Of a DNA stretch of 64,000 bases, positions 34,981 to 43,889 are shown piece by piece. The stretch is taken from the NCBI RefSeq assembly GCF_000020725.1, contig NC_011146.1, positions 1,425,501 through 1,489,500 on the forward strand, written 5' to 3'. The position numbers and the translations under genes are program-made. How positions within the stretch are numbered: position 1 is the first letter of the stretch; every line of letters begins with the position of its first letter. Under the pieces are notes generated by a model that saw nothing but the letters and a program-made list of their open reading frames with translations, ran no database searches and was not told the origin of the DNA. The DNA is from Citrifermentans bemidjiense Bem. Its GTDB lineage: Bacteria > Desulfobacterota > Desulfuromonadia > Geobacterales > Geobacteraceae.

Positions 34981-35061
34981 GTTGCCCGGCCGCGTCAAAG
35001 GCCGGGCAACTTGTTTCAAGCCGCAGCCCCGCTCGTCTCATGATGCGGGGCTGTTTTTTTT
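34981..35061 (+). terminator. Two consecutive terminator hairpins after tsaE
   Basis: The first stem, GTTGCCCGGCC (34981-34991) with GGCCGGGCAAC (35000-35010), is followed by TTGTTT. The second, AGCCCCGC (35025-35032) with GCGGGGCT (35045-35052), is followed by G and a run of eight T. The second is the stronger intrinsic terminator. Confidence 0.85.
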
Positions 35062-35131
35062 ACCGATCCCACCAGCGAGAGGAATATTTTCCGATTCCGG
35101 TCCCTTGGCCGCTCTTACTTAAAAAAATGTT

Positions 35132-35160
35132 TTGACCGTGAACTCTATTCTTGCTAATAA
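35132..35160 (+). promoter_or_regulatory. Sigma-70-type promoter of lysC
   Basis: TTGACC (35132-35137) and TAATAA (35155-35160) are 17 bases apart. The predicted leader is about 60 bases, with a CCTCC near its start that could pair with the GGAGG of the ribosome binding site, so translation might be modulated. No lysine-riboswitch-length leader is present. Confidence 0.65.
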
Positions 35161-35225
35161 AGGTACCTCCTAACCACCGGGGGATGCTTTCCGGGGATTA
35201 ACAGTTGAGTATAAGGAGGACTGAC

Positions 35226-36440
35226 ATGGCTTTGGTGGTCCAAAAGTACGGCGGCACCTCGATGGGTTCCGTCGAACGGATTCGTAACGTCGCTAAGAGG
35301 GTGGCGAAAACCTACGATGCCGGCAACGACATGGTGGTGGTAGTCTCTGCCATGTCCGGCGAAACTAACAAGCTGGTGGCCCTTGCCAACGAAGTCTGCG
35401 AATTCCCGGACAACCGCGAATACGACGTGCTGGTTGCAGCAGGCGAGCAGGTTTCCATCGCGTTGCTGGCCATGTGCCTTAAATCCATGGGGTACAAAGC
35501 GAAATCCTACTTGGGCTTCCAGGTCCCCATTCAGACCGATAGCGCCTACGCAAAGGCACGCATCGAGAAGATCGACGACGCCAAGATGCGCACCGATTTG
35601 AAGGAAGGGACCATCCTCATCGTCGCGGGCTTCCAGGGTGTCGACCAGTCCGGCAGCGTCACCACGCTTGGGCGCGGCGGCTCGGACACCTCGGCGGTCG
35701 CTCTCGCGGCGGCTCTGAAAGCGGACGTTTGCGAAATTTTCACCGACGTTGACGGGGTCTACACCACCGATCCCAACATCTGCAAGGACGCGAAGAAGAT
35801 CGAGCGCATCTCCTACGAGGAGATGCTGGAGTTGGCCAGCCTGGGCGCCAAGGTGCTCCAGATCCGCTCCGTCGAATTCGCAAGCAAGTACAACGTCGAC
35901 GTCCATGTCCGCTCAAGCTTTAACGAAAATCTCGGAACCATGGTTACCAAGGAGGATAAAGATATGGAAGCAGTACTCGTCTCGGGTATCGCCTATGCCA
36001 AGGATGAAGTGAAAATAGCCGTGATGCAGGTTCCGGACAAGCCGGGGATCGCCGCCCAGATCCTGTCGCCGCTCTCCGATGCCAATATTTCCGTGGACAT
36101 GATCGTTCAGAACGTGAGCGAGGCCGGTTCCACCGACTTCACCTTCACCGTGCCCCAGGCCGAATTCAAGAAGGCGCTGGCCATCACCCAGGAGACCGCC
36201 CAGGCGATCAACGCCAAGGAAGTCCTCTCCGACGAGAACGTGAGCAAGGTCTCCATCGTCGGCCTCGGCATGAGGAGCCACGCAGGGGTCGCGACAACCA
36301 TGTTCAAGGCGCTTGCCGCAGAAGGGATCAACATCCAGATGATCTCCACCTCGGAGATCAAGATCTCCGTCGTCGTCGACGCCAAATACACCGAACTCGC
36401 CGTAAGGGTGCTGCACGACGTCTTCGGCCTGTCGAAATAA
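35226..36440 (+). CDS. lysC: Aspartate kinase
   Basis: This 404-residue monofunctional aspartokinase phosphorylates aspartate in the lysine, threonine, methionine and isoleucine pathways. The kinase domain begins with VQKYGGTSMGS and has GFQGVDQSGSVTTLGRGGSDTSA and FTDVDGVYTTDP. Two ACT domains follow from about residue 265, with VPDKPGIAAQIL and VGLGMRSHAGVA, where feedback effectors bind. The start at 35226 follows AAGGAGG; the frame extends seven codons further up without a site. cimA, which feeds isoleucine synthesis, lies about 200 bases downstream. Confidence 0.96.
   Translation: MALVVQKYGGTSMGSVERIRNVAKRVAKTYDAGNDMVVVVSAMSGETNKLVALANEVCEFPDNREYDVLVAAGEQVSIALLAMCLKSMGYKAKSYLGFQVPIQTDSAYAKARIEKIDDAKMRTDLKEGTILIVAGFQGVDQSGSVTTLGRGGSDTSAVALAAALKADVCEIFTDVDGVYTTDPNICKDAKKIERISYEEMLELASLGAKVLQIRSVEFASKYNVDVHVRSSFNENLGTMVTKEDKDMEAVLVSGIAYAKDEVKIAVMQVPDKPGIAAQILSPLSDANISVDMIVQNVSEAGSTDFTFTVPQAEFKKALAITQETAQAINAKEVLSDENVSKVSIVGLGMRSHAGVATTMFKALAAEGINIQMISTSEIKISVVVDAKYTELAVRVLHDVFGLSK
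35949..35966 (+). promoter_or_regulatory. Internal ribosome binding site and in-frame start in lysC
   Basis: AAGGAGG at 35949-35955 stands eight bases before an in-frame ATG (35964-35966). Translation from here would give a 158-residue protein consisting only of the ACT-domain region. In Bacillus and Corynebacterium aspartokinases the beta subunit is made in exactly this way. Confidence 0.6.
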
Positions 36441-36443
36441 CAC

Positions 36444-36613
36444 CCGTTCAACGTTAGACGTTCGAGGTTTCGGAACCTTCTGTGTGCAGGGGACTGGCTC
36501 CGCAAGGTGCCCGTCCCCCTGCAGCCGGAGGCCTTGGGACATCGGGCGGCGTACGTATGGCGGTGACCTTTAAAATGCTGAACATCAAACGTTGAACGTA
36601 GAACGTTGAACGG
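36444..36613. repeat. GTTCAACGTT-type element with terminal inverted repeats
   Basis: CCGTTCAACGTT (36444-36455) is the exact reverse complement of AACGTTGAACGG (36602-36613). Inside lie CAGGGGAC and GTCCCCCTG, which form a second stem. It fills most of the gap between lysC and cimA. It has no coding capacity and looks like a non-autonomous palindromic element. Confidence 0.7.
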
Positions 36614-36636
36614 TTTTTTGTGAAGGATGGGGTGAT

Positions 36637-38223
36637 ATGAGCTTGGTGAAACTGTACGATACGACGCTTAGGGACGGAACGCAGGCAGAAGACATCTCTT
36701 TCCTGGTGGAGGACAAGATCCGCATCGCCCATAAACTGGACGAGACGGGCATCGCTTACATTGAAGGAGGGTGGCCCGGGAGCAACCCCAAGGACGTCGC
36801 CTTCTTCAAGGACATCAAGAAAGAGAAGCTCTCCCAGGCGAAGATCGCCGCTTTCGGCTCCACCAGGCGCGCCAAGATCACCCCGGACAAGGATCAGAAC
36901 ATCCGCACCCTGGTGCAGTCCGAGGCGGATGCGGTCACCATCTTCGGCAAGAGCTGGGACTTCCAGGTCCACGAGGCGCTCAGGATCCCGCTTGAGGAGA
37001 ACCTGGAGCTGATCTTCGACTCGCTGGAGTACCTGAAGGCGCGCATGCCTGAGGTGTTCTACGACGCCGAGCACTTCTTCGACGGCTATAAGGCGAATCC
37101 GGAGTACGCGATCAAGACCCTGCTGGCGGCACAGCAGGCCGGCGCCGACTGCATCATCCTCTGCGACACCAACGGCGGGACCATGCCCTTCGAGGTCGCC
37201 AGCATCGTGGCCGACGTGCAAAAGGCGATCACCACCCCGCTCGGCATCCATACCCACAACGACGGCGAGTGCGCCGTCGCCAACTCGATAGTCGCTGTGC
37301 AAAGCGGTATCGTCCAGGTGCAGGGGACCATCAACGGCTTCGGCGAGCGCTGCGGCAACGCGAACCTCTGCTCCGTCATCCCGGCCCTCAAGGTGAAGAT
37401 GAAGATGGAGTGCGTGAGCGACCAGCAGATGCGCCAGTTGCGCGACCTCTCCCGCTACGTTTACGAACTGGCGAACCTGGCGCCCGACAAGCACCAGGCG
37501 TACGTCGGCAACTCCGCCTTCGCCCATAAGGGGGGCGTGCACGTCTCCGCCATCCAGCGCCACCCCGAGACCTACGAGCACATGAGGCCGGAGCTGGTGG
37601 GAAATACCACCAGGGTGCTGGTTTCCGACCTCTCCGGGCGCGCCAACATCCTCGCCAAGGCGACCGAGTTCAACATCAACCTGGACAGCAAGGATCCGGT
37701 GACCCTGGAGATCCTGGAAGACATCAAGGCGATGGAGAACCGCGGCTATCAGTTCGAGGGGGCGGAGGCTTCCTTCGAGCTCCTGATGAAGCGCGCGCTC
37801 GGCACGCACCGCAAGTTCTTCTCCGTGATCGGCTTCAGGGTCATCGACGAGAAGCGCCACGAGGACGAGCAGCCGATCTCCGAGGCTACCATCAAGGTGA
37901 AGGTGGGGGGAAAGATCGAGCACACGGCGGCGGAAGGGTCCGGCCCGGTCAACGCGCTGGACAACGCGCTCAGGAAGGCGCTGGAGAAGTTCTATCCCAA
38001 GCTTCGGGACGTGAAGCTCCACGACTACAAGGTAAGGGTGCTCCCGGCAGGGCAGGGGACGGCCTCCTCCATCCGGGTGCTGATCGAATCCGGCGATAAG
38101 GAAGGGCGCTGGGGCACCGTCGGCGTTTCCTCCAACGTCATCGAGGCCTCCTACCAGGCCCTGATCGATGCCATTGAATTCAAGCTCCACAAGGATGAGG
38201 AGGCGGCAGCGCCGAGGCAGTGA
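36637..38223 (+). CDS. cimA: Citramalate synthase
   Basis: This 528-residue HMGL-family enzyme makes citramalate from pyruvate and acetyl-CoA, the first step of the threonine-independent route to isoleucine, which Geobacter uses. It has [13 protein letters not shown] at the N-terminus, the metal-binding [30 protein letters not shown], and [15 protein letters not shown] LeuA-type regulatory dimerisation domain runs from about residue 400. Length and motifs separate it from 2-isopropylmalate synthase; threonine-insensitive CimA of this type carries [11 protein letters not shown] rather than DGEQ. A GTGA/ATG overlap links it to the next gene. Confidence 0.94.
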   Translation: MSLVKLYDTTLRDGTQAEDISFLVEDKIRIAHKLDETGIAYIEGGWPGSNPKDVAFFKDIKKEKLSQAKIAAFGSTRRAKITPDKDQNIRTLVQSEADAVTIFGKSWDFQVHEALRIPLEENLELIFDSLEYLKARMPEVFYDAEHFFDGYKANPEYAIKTLLAAQQAGADCIILCDTNGGTMPFEVASIVADVQKAITTPLGIHTHNDGECAVANSIVAVQSGIVQVQGTINGFGERCGNANLCSVIPALKVKMKMECVSDQQMRQLRDLSRYVYELANLAPDKHQAYVGNSAFAHKGGVHVSAIQRHPETYEHMRPELVGNTTRVLVSDLSGRANILAKATEFNINLDSKDPVTLEILEDIKAMENRGYQFEGAEASFELLMKRALGTHRKFFSVIGFRVIDEKRHEDEQPISEATIKVKVGGKIEHTAAEGSGPVNALDNALRKALEKFYPKLRDVKLHDYKVRVLPAGQGTASSIRVLIESGDKEGRWGTVGVSSNVIEASYQALIDAIEFKLHKDEEAAAPRQ

Positions 38224-38777
38224 TGCCGACGAGCAGCCGACTCGCCATCTGGTGTCTCGCCCTGCTCCTCTCCATAACGCTCTATGTAAAAGGCCGCTTT
38301 CCTGCCCCGAGGGGTGAGGAAGCGGCCTTTTTGTGTGCGCGGGGCGAAAGTGTCACGGTGCGACTGGCGGGAGGATTTCCCCGCGCCGGCGTGTATCGGT
38401 TTCCCGACGGTACCTCGGTGCGTAGCGCCATAAAAATGACGGTTACCGATACGGAGCCTCTGGGAGCGCTCCCGGCAGGGGGCGCGGCGCTGCTGCAAAA
38501 CGGGGACGTCCTCAACCTTAGCATTCCCGACGGAAAAAACGCCGTGATTTCAATCACAAAAATGGGAGCTCAGGAAAGGATGCTGCTGCAGGTGCCGCTG
38601 GACCCGGACCGGATGTCGGCGAAGGAATGGGCGCTGTTGCCGGGGATAGGACCTGTGCTTTCGGAACGGATCGTGGCGGAGCGTCACGAAAATGGCGCTT
38701 TTGGCTCCCTGGAGGGGGTGTTACGGGTGCCGGGGATCGGGCCGGCAAAACTGGAGGCGATTAAAAGATATTTCTAA
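38223..38777 (+). CDS. ComEA-like helix-hairpin-helix protein
   Basis: The protein has 184 residues: an N-terminal membrane anchor (about 5-24), a soluble beta-rich middle, and a C-terminal helix-hairpin-helix pair with LLPGIGPVLSERIVAER and VPGIGPAKLEAIKRYF. HhH pairs bind DNA without sequence preference. In ComEA they hold incoming DNA at the membrane during competence. The ATG overlaps the cimA stop (TGATG). Bases 38288-38332, inside the coding region, form a perfect terminator-like hairpin. Confidence 0.8.
   Translation: MPTSSRLAIWCLALLLSITLYVKGRFPAPRGEEAAFLCARGESVTVRLAGGFPRAGVYRFPDGTSVRSAIKMTVTDTEPLGALPAGGAALLQNGDVLNLSIPDGKNAVISITKMGAQERMLLQVPLDPDRMSAKEWALLPGIGPVLSERIVAERHENGAFGSLEGVLRVPGIGPAKLEAIKRYF
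38288..38332 (+). terminator. Terminator-like hairpin inside the ComEA-like gene
   Basis: AAAAGGCCGCTTTCC and GGAAGCGGCCTTTTT form a 15-bp perfect stem with a loop of about 15 bases and a terminal T-run. It lies 65 bases after the cimA stop, where an operon end would be expected, yet it is within an open reading frame and encodes KGRFP and EEAAFLC. It may end most cimA transcripts and limit expression of the HhH gene. Confidence 0.75.
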
Positions 38778-38930
38778 TGGTTCGTAAATCCCTTTTTTTT
38801 CGTAGGTTACGCTTTGGCAAAGCTTTCATTAGATTACAATCAATTCATAATCTTTATCTTGGCATGCAAGGTGAAATATAGCTCCGCACATGAAGTCTTT
38901 TAATCAACTTTTTGTTGGGAGGTAAGGTTT

Positions 38931-39086
38931 ATGAAATGTCCTAAATGCAAAGGTAGAATGTTTGCCGAAAAATATTACGACTTCGTCAGATCTTTCGATG
39001 CCTGGAAATGCACCTGCTGCGGAGAGGTCCTGGACCCGACCATCCTGGCCAACAGAGCGAGAAACTTCAACAGCCTGCTCGGCTGA
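38931..39086 (+). CDS. 51-residue zinc-ribbon protein
   Basis: The product begins MKCPKCKGRMFAEKYYDF and has a second pair CTCCGEVLDPTI, giving a four-cysteine zinc ribbon (CPKC and CTCC) followed by an amphipathic helix ending NSLLG. GGGAGG stands eight to nine bases before the ATG and a terminator follows the stop, so the gene looks real. Tiny ribbons of this type are common in Geobacter genomes with no known role. Confidence 0.75.
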   Translation: MKCPKCKGRMFAEKYYDFVRSFDAWKCTCCGEVLDPTILANRARNFNSLLG

Positions 39087-39112
39087 TACAACCGAATGCA
39101 CACACGCCCATG

Positions 39113-39143
39113 AAAGGGGACCGCAGAAGCGGCCCCCTTTTTT
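39113..39143 (+). terminator. Terminator after the zinc-ribbon gene
   Basis: AAAGGGGACCGC pairs with GCGGCCCCCTTT (one mismatch) around an AGAA loop and runs into TTTT. Confidence 0.8.
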
Positions 39144-39234
39144 CGTCGTCCCCCCGCCCCCCGTTTTCCTGACCTTGCAGGTTCGCCATCGTTGCTCCCC
39201 CGATAGCCGCCGAGAATTTTCCTGGAGTTTCCGC

Positions 39235-39263
39235 TTGACAGGTTCCGGATGCTCCGCTATAAA
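39235..39263 (+). promoter_or_regulatory. Near-consensus sigma-70 promoter of the Rrf2 gene
   Basis: TTGACA (39235-39240) and TATAAA (39258-39263) are separated by 17 bases. Transcription should begin near 39270, inside the motif at 39267-39282. Confidence 0.8.
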
Positions 39264-39266
39264 AGG

Positions 39267-39282
39267 GATAAATTTGGTCCTA
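39267..39282 (+). promoter_or_regulatory. Candidate Rrf2 operator at its own promoter
   Basis: GATAAATTTGGTCCTA shares GATAAA-N3-GGTCCT with the palindrome upstream of cydA. Its position over the transcription start suits repression. Confidence 0.5.
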
Positions 39283-39293
39283 AAGGTGTTCTT

Positions 39294-39707
39294 ATGATGG
39301 AACTGACCCGAAAGGGTGAATACGCCATACGTGGCATCATCTACCTGGCACAGCAGCCGCCTGGCCGTGTTTCGCTGATCAGCGAGATCGCCGCAGCGGC
39401 CGAGGTCCCGCAGACCTTCCTGGCCAAGATCTTCCAGAGCTTTGCGAAGCTGGGGCTGGTTACTTCCTCTCGCGGCACCGGCGGTGGCTTCGTTCTCGCC
39501 CGCCCCGCCTCGCAGATCACGCTGCGGGAAGTGGTAGAGGCGGTGGAGGGACCGATCCTTCCCAACCGTTGCCTTCTGGGAAGCGCCTGTGACAGGGGTG
39601 GCCCCTGCCGCGTTCACGGGGTCTGGAAGCAGGTGCAGACCGAGGTGGTGCGCATCCTGGACGGGGTGACCATCGACTCTCTGGCGCGCAGCCCGGAGCA
39701 GCAGTAG
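39294..39707 (+). CDS. Rrf2-family transcriptional regulator, probably iron-sulfur dependent
   Basis: This 137-residue Rrf2 protein has a winged helix (LTRKGEYAIRGIIYLAQ, LISEIAAAAEVPQTFLAKIFQSFAKLGLV, the SSRGTGGGFVLARP wing) and three cysteines near residues 98, 104 and 110 (NRCLLGSACDRGGPC), the spacing used by IscR/NsrR/RsrR-type cluster-binding members. It may sense oxygen, NO or iron-sulfur status. It reads toward cydAB, and both promoters share a motif. ATG 39294 follows AAGGTG. Confidence 0.88.
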   Translation: MMELTRKGEYAIRGIIYLAQQPPGRVSLISEIAAAAEVPQTFLAKIFQSFAKLGLVTSSRGTGGGFVLARPASQITLREVVEAVEGPILPNRCLLGSACDRGGPCRVHGVWKQVQTEVVRILDGVTIDSLARSPEQQ

Positions 39708-39741
39708 GCGCGCGGCCTGAAAAAAATTTGCCGACAAATGA

Positions 39742-39763
39742 GATAAAGAAGGTCCTGTTTATC
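39742..39763. promoter_or_regulatory. Palindromic operator candidate upstream of cydA
   Basis: GATAAA (39742-39747) and TTTATC (39758-39763) enclose GAAGGTCCTG. The left half and the GGTCCT core match the motif at the Rrf2 promoter. It lies about 95 bases before the cydA start. Confidence 0.55.
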
Positions 39764-39855
39764 CCGTATACACTATTGGCTTGAACCGGTTTTAATGATA
39801 GAAGTACGGGCCCCCGGCCCCAAAACGTGCATTTAATATTCAAAGGAGCGCACAG

Positions 39856-41199
39856 ATGGATGTATTGACCTTGAGCAGGCTGCAGTTTGCCGTCACCAGC
39901 ATGTTCCACTTCATTTTTGTCCCGTTGACCCTGGGGCTGTCGGTCCTCGTCGCCGCCATGGAAACCCGCTACGTGGTCACCGGCAACGAGATGTACAAGA
40001 GGATGACGAAGTTCTGGGGGAAGCTCTTCCTGATCAACTTCGCGCTGGGGGTGGTGACCGGCATCACCCTGGAGTTCCAGTTCGGCATGAACTGGGCCGA
40101 GTACTCCCGCTACGTGGGGGACATCTTCGGCGCCCCGCTCGCCATCGAGGCGACGGTCGCCTTCTTTCTGGAGTCCGTGTTCATAGGCGTCTGGGCCTTC
40201 GGCTGGAACAAAGTGGGAAAGAAGATGCATGCGGCTTCGATCTGGATCGTCGCGCTGGCGACCAACCTCTCGGGGCTTTGGATCCTGCTCGCCAACGGCT
40301 GGATGCAGCACCCGGTGGGGTACGTCCTTAGAAACGGCCGCGCCGAGATGGTCGACTTCATGGCGCTCATCACCAACCCCTTCGGCCTTTTGAAATTCGG
40401 GCACCAGATCGTTTCCGGCTACACGGTGGGCGCCTTCTTCGTGATGGGGGTGTCGGCCTGGCACCTGCTCAGGGGGCGCAACCGCGATTTCTTCAAGGCA
40501 TCTTTCGGCATGGCTGCCGTCTTCGCCCTTGCCTCCACGCTGATGGTAGCCGTCATCGGGGATTTCCACGCGGTCGACGTCGCCAAGACCCAGCCCGCCA
40601 AGTTCGCGGCCATGGAGTCCATCTGGGACAGCTGCCGCAACGCCCCCATGCACCTGATCGCGTTTCCCGACGAGAAGAACCAGTGCAACCTCGTCTCCGC
40701 CTTCCCGGTTCCGGGTATGCTGAGCCTTCTGGCCTATCATGACCTGAACGCCGAGGTGCGGGGGTTGAATTCCTTCCCGAAGGCGGACCGCCCGCCGGTG
40801 CTCCCGGTCTTTCTGAGCTTCCGCGCCATGGTGGGGCTTGGGACGCTCTTCATCGTCCTCGCCGCCGTCTCCATCTTTTTCCACCGCAAGAACCTTTTGG
40901 AGAAATACCCCTGGTTCCTGCGCGCGATGGTCCTCTGCATCCCGCTCCCTTACATCGCCAACCAACTGGGGTGGGTGGTGTCCGAGGTGGGGAGGCAGCC
41001 CTGGATCGTCTATGGTCTCATGAGGACCTCGGACGCGGTGTCGAAGAGCATCGACCTGTCTCAGGTGATCGGTTCGCTGCTCGGCTTCACGCTCCTTTAC
41101 GGGCTTTTAGGCTTTGTCGATATCTACCTTCTGGCGAAGTTCGCCCGCAAGGGGCCGGAAGAAACGACCATTGGCGCCACCGGCGCATTCGGAAAATAG
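39856..41199 (+). CDS. cydA: Cytochrome bd quinol oxidase subunit I
   Basis: This 447-residue subunit carries hemes b558, b595 and d. Conserved features are LSRLQFAVTSMFHFIFVPLTLGLS at the N-terminus (heme His), ETRYVVTGNEMY, FGHQIVSGYTVG, the FALASTLMVAVIGDFH region and GWVVSEVGRQPWIVYG. The periplasmic Q-loop is of the short type. It oxidises quinol and reduces oxygen with very high affinity and resists NO, so it complements the cbb3 oxidase. An AAAGGAG site precedes the ATG; cydB is nine bases on. Confidence 0.95.
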   Translation: MDVLTLSRLQFAVTSMFHFIFVPLTLGLSVLVAAMETRYVVTGNEMYKRMTKFWGKLFLINFALGVVTGITLEFQFGMNWAEYSRYVGDIFGAPLAIEATVAFFLESVFIGVWAFGWNKVGKKMHAASIWIVALATNLSGLWILLANGWMQHPVGYVLRNGRAEMVDFMALITNPFGLLKFGHQIVSGYTVGAFFVMGVSAWHLLRGRNRDFFKASFGMAAVFALASTLMVAVIGDFHAVDVAKTQPAKFAAMESIWDSCRNAPMHLIAFPDEKNQCNLVSAFPVPGMLSLLAYHDLNAEVRGLNSFPKADRPPVLPVFLSFRAMVGLGTLFIVLAAVSIFFHRKNLLEKYPWFLRAMVLCIPLPYIANQLGWVVSEVGRQPWIVYGLMRTSDAVSKSIDLSQVIGSLLGFTLLYGLLGFVDIYLLAKFARKGPEETTIGATGAFGK

Positions 41200-41208
41200 G
41201 GGGAGCAA

Positions 41209-42237
41209 ATGGATCTGCATATCGTTTGGTTTGTGCTTTGGGGTGTTCTGTGGGGGGGCTATTTCATGCTGGACGGTTTCGTGCTGGGAGGCGGCATGCT
41301 GCACCGCGTGCTGGGCAGAGACGATACCGACCGGCGCGTCCTCATCAACAGCTACGGCCCCGTATGGGACGGTAACGAGGTCTGGCTGGTGACCGCCGGG
41401 GGCGCCACCTTTGCCGCCTTCCCGACCACCTATGCGCTTATGTTCAGCTACCTGTACACCCCGTTATTGCTGCTTCTTTTCGCGCTCATCGTGCGCGGGG
41501 TCTCCTTCGAGTTCCGCGGCAAGGAAGACGGCGCGCTCTGGAAGGGGTGCTGGGACTGGGCCATCGTGATCTCAAGCTTTATCCCGGCGCTTTTGTTCGG
41601 GGTGGCCTTCGGCAACATCTTCGCCGGTCTCCCCATGGACGAGGCGGGCTACCACGGCTCTCTCATCTACTTGTTGAACCCATACGGCGTGGTGAGCGGT
41701 CTTCTCTTCGTACTGCTCTTTCTGGAGCACGGCGCGCTCTACGCGGCCCTGAAGAGCACCGGTGCCCTGAGCCGTCGCGCCGAAGAGACGGCGAAGGCAA
41801 CCTGGATTCCGCTGCTGGTGGTGGCCGTTGGCTTTTTGGGCTACAGCTATTTCGCAACGAGGCTTTACGACAACTACCTCGCCGCCCCCGTCTTCGCCGT
41901 GGTGCCGCTCCTGGCCGTGGCAGCGCTCTTAGCCGTGCGCCTGTTCCTTGCCAAGGGGAAAACCCTGGCGGCTTTCACGGCATCCTGCGCCACCATCCTA
42001 GGCGTGGTTTTCACCGGCGTCATCGGGCTCTTTCCGAACCTGATACCCTCGAACCTCGACGCGCTGTACAGCCTCACCATATACAACAGCTCCTCCTCCG
42101 ATTACACGCTGCGCATCATGACCTTCGTCGCCTTCATCTTCGTGCCGATCGTGATCGCCTACAAGATCTGGGTATACCGGCTCTTCCGGGGTCGGGTCAG
42201 CGCCGAGACCCTGGCCGGGGATCACGAGGCCTACTAG
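41209..42237 (+). CDS. cydB: Cytochrome bd quinol oxidase subunit II
   Basis: This 342-residue partner of CydA has about eight helices, with the family start WFVLWGVLWGGYFMLDGFVLGGGML, then INSYGPVWDGNEVWLVTAGGATFAAFP, and LIVRGVSFEFRGKE. It stabilises the heme pair of subunit I. No CydX-type small subunit is evident in the 336 bases that follow. A GGGGGAGC site precedes the ATG. Confidence 0.95.
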   Translation: MDLHIVWFVLWGVLWGGYFMLDGFVLGGGMLHRVLGRDDTDRRVLINSYGPVWDGNEVWLVTAGGATFAAFPTTYALMFSYLYTPLLLLLFALIVRGVSFEFRGKEDGALWKGCWDWAIVISSFIPALLFGVAFGNIFAGLPMDEAGYHGSLIYLLNPYGVVSGLLFVLLFLEHGALYAALKSTGALSRRAEETAKATWIPLLVVAVGFLGYSYFATRLYDNYLAAPVFAVVPLLAVAALLAVRLFLAKGKTLAAFTASCATILGVVFTGVIGLFPNLIPSNLDALYSLTIYNSSSSDYTLRIMTFVAFIFVPIVIAYKIWVYRLFRGRVSAETLAGDHEAY

Positions 42238-42573
42238 TTTTTAAAAGCGCCAGCCGCGCCTCCGGCTCTGTCCGGGGGCGCGGCGGAGCCTTTCGCGCCT
42301 TCTAGTTGCGGGAGCTCTCCCCCCTTTGCGGCAGGTTAAATCGTTGATAGAACAAATCTAATTCTGTGTTGACAAATTCCCTCCCCCTTTGGTACCTTAC
42401 GCTCTTGTTGCGTGCGCCGGCCGACGAGCGCCGCTCCCTAGCCTCTTACGGGAGGCAGCTTCCCCTGCGGATGCCCCGACGACCCGTCACCAGAATTCCC
42501 GCCCAGACCCCATGCCATCAGGCATTACGGCAGAGAGCCTGCCCTATAATGTGAACAAAAGAGAGGAATTTTC
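42238..42573. other. Region between cydB and tig with a tig promoter
   Basis: These 336 bases begin with a GC-rich imperfect stem just past cydB, perhaps its terminator. TTGACA (42369-42374) and TACCTT (42393-42398), 18 bases apart, form a plausible promoter, giving a leader of about 170 bases. A TATAAT just before the tig start lacks a matching -35. No gene is supportable. Confidence 0.5.
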
Positions 42574-43881
42574 ATGCAGATCAGTGTTGAATCGGTCAAC
42601 AGCATCAAGAAGAAGTTGAACTTCGAAATCCCGGCAGACAAAGTTTCTGCTGAAGTTGACAAAGCTTACGCCGAAATAAGAAAGCATGCCGCCATAAAGG
42701 GGTTCCGGAAGGGCAAGGTCCCGATGAGCCTGATCGAGAAGCACTACGGCGAGAAGATGGCCGAGGACGTGGTGAAAAACCTGGTCCAGGAAAGCTACTT
42801 CAGCGCGGTGAGCGAGCAGGGGCTGAACCCGGTAGGGTACCCGGCTATCGAGAGCAACCCGCTGAAAAAGGGTGAGTCCTTCAAATATTCCGCCACCGTC
42901 GAGGTCTTCCCTGAAGTCGAGGTGAAGGATTACACCGGCCTCGCAGTGGTCAAAGAGAAGCTTGAGATCGACGATTCCGTCGTAGCCGCGCGCCTGAAGG
43001 AGATGCAGGAGCGCATGTCCCAGCTTGGTCCGGCACCCGAAGGGCATGCAGCGGCCATGGGCGACTTTGTTACCTTCGACTTCAAAGGCGCCATGGACGG
43101 CGTTTACTTCGAGGGGGGCTCCGCCGAGGACTTCCAGCTCGAACTCGGCTCCGGGCGTTTCATCCCCGGCTTCGAGGAGCAGATGGTCGGCATGACCGTC
43201 GGCACCAACAGCACCATTAAGGTCAACTTCCCGGAAGGGTACGGCAACGCCGACTTGGCCGGCAAGCCTGCGGACTTCGAGGTCTCCATCAAGGAGATCA
43301 AGGTGAAGGAGCTTCCGGAACTGAACGACGACTTCGCCAAGGAGTTCGGCGAGGAGTTCGAGACCCTGGACCTGCTGAAGGCCAAGCTCGCCGAGATGAA
43401 CGAGGCCCAGGAAGTCAGCCGCATCAACGCCGAACTGCGCGACCGCCTCATCAAGGCCCTGATCGAGAAGAACGAGCTCGAGGTTCCCGAGGCGCTGGTG
43501 GACCGCCAGGCGCAGATGATGCTGGAGAGCACCAAGCAGAGGCTCGCCTCCCAGAGGCTTTCCCTGGAGATGATGGGGATGACCGACGACAGCTACAAGG
43601 CGCAGTTCCGCGATAACGCCCGTGAGCAGGTAAAAGGTTCGCTGCTTCTGGACGCGGTCGCCGAGAAGGAAAAGATCGAGCCGACCGAAGAGGAGTTCGA
43701 GGCGCAGCTCTCCGTGATCGCCGAGCAGACCAGGCAGGACCTGGAGAAGGTGACGCAGCTGTACAAGACCAACGAGCGGGCCAAGGACAACCTGATGGCC
43801 CAGATGAGGGAAGACAAGGCGGTGCAGTTCATCCTTGACCGCGCCAAGGTGACCGAAGTCCCCAAGGCGGAAATTAAATAG
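42574..43881 (+). CDS. tig: Trigger factor
   Basis: This 435-residue ribosome-associated chaperone has three domains. The ribosome-binding domain carries the signature loop GFRKGKVP, the FKBP-type peptidyl-prolyl isomerase domain has [30 protein letters not shown] and NFPEGYG, and the long helical C-terminal arms run from about residue 250. It catches nascent chains at the exit tunnel. AGAGAGGA precedes the ATG. It begins the common order tig-clpP-clpX-lon. Confidence 0.96.
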   Translation: MQISVESVNSIKKKLNFEIPADKVSAEVDKAYAEIRKHAAIKGFRKGKVPMSLIEKHYGEKMAEDVVKNLVQESYFSAVSEQGLNPVGYPAIESNPLKKGESFKYSATVEVFPEVEVKDYTGLAVVKEKLEIDDSVVAARLKEMQERMSQLGPAPEGHAAAMGDFVTFDFKGAMDGVYFEGGSAEDFQLELGSGRFIPGFEEQMVGMTVGTNSTIKVNFPEGYGNADLAGKPADFEVSIKEIKVKELPELNDDFAKEFGEEFETLDLLKAKLAEMNEAQEVSRINAELRDRLIKALIEKNELEVPEALVDRQAQMMLESTKQRLASQRLSLEMMGMTDDSYKAQFRDNAREQVKGSLLLDAVAEKEKIEPTEEEFEAQLSVIAEQTRQDLEKVTQLYKTNERAKDNLMAQMREDKAVQFILDRAKVTEVPKAEIK

Positions 43882-43889
43882 GAGTGTCC

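Noticed and set aside
34948-35225. Lysine riboswitch before lysC
   Set aside because: The leader after the predicted promoter is only about 60 bases, too short for the lysine aptamer, and no conserved aptamer segments are visible.
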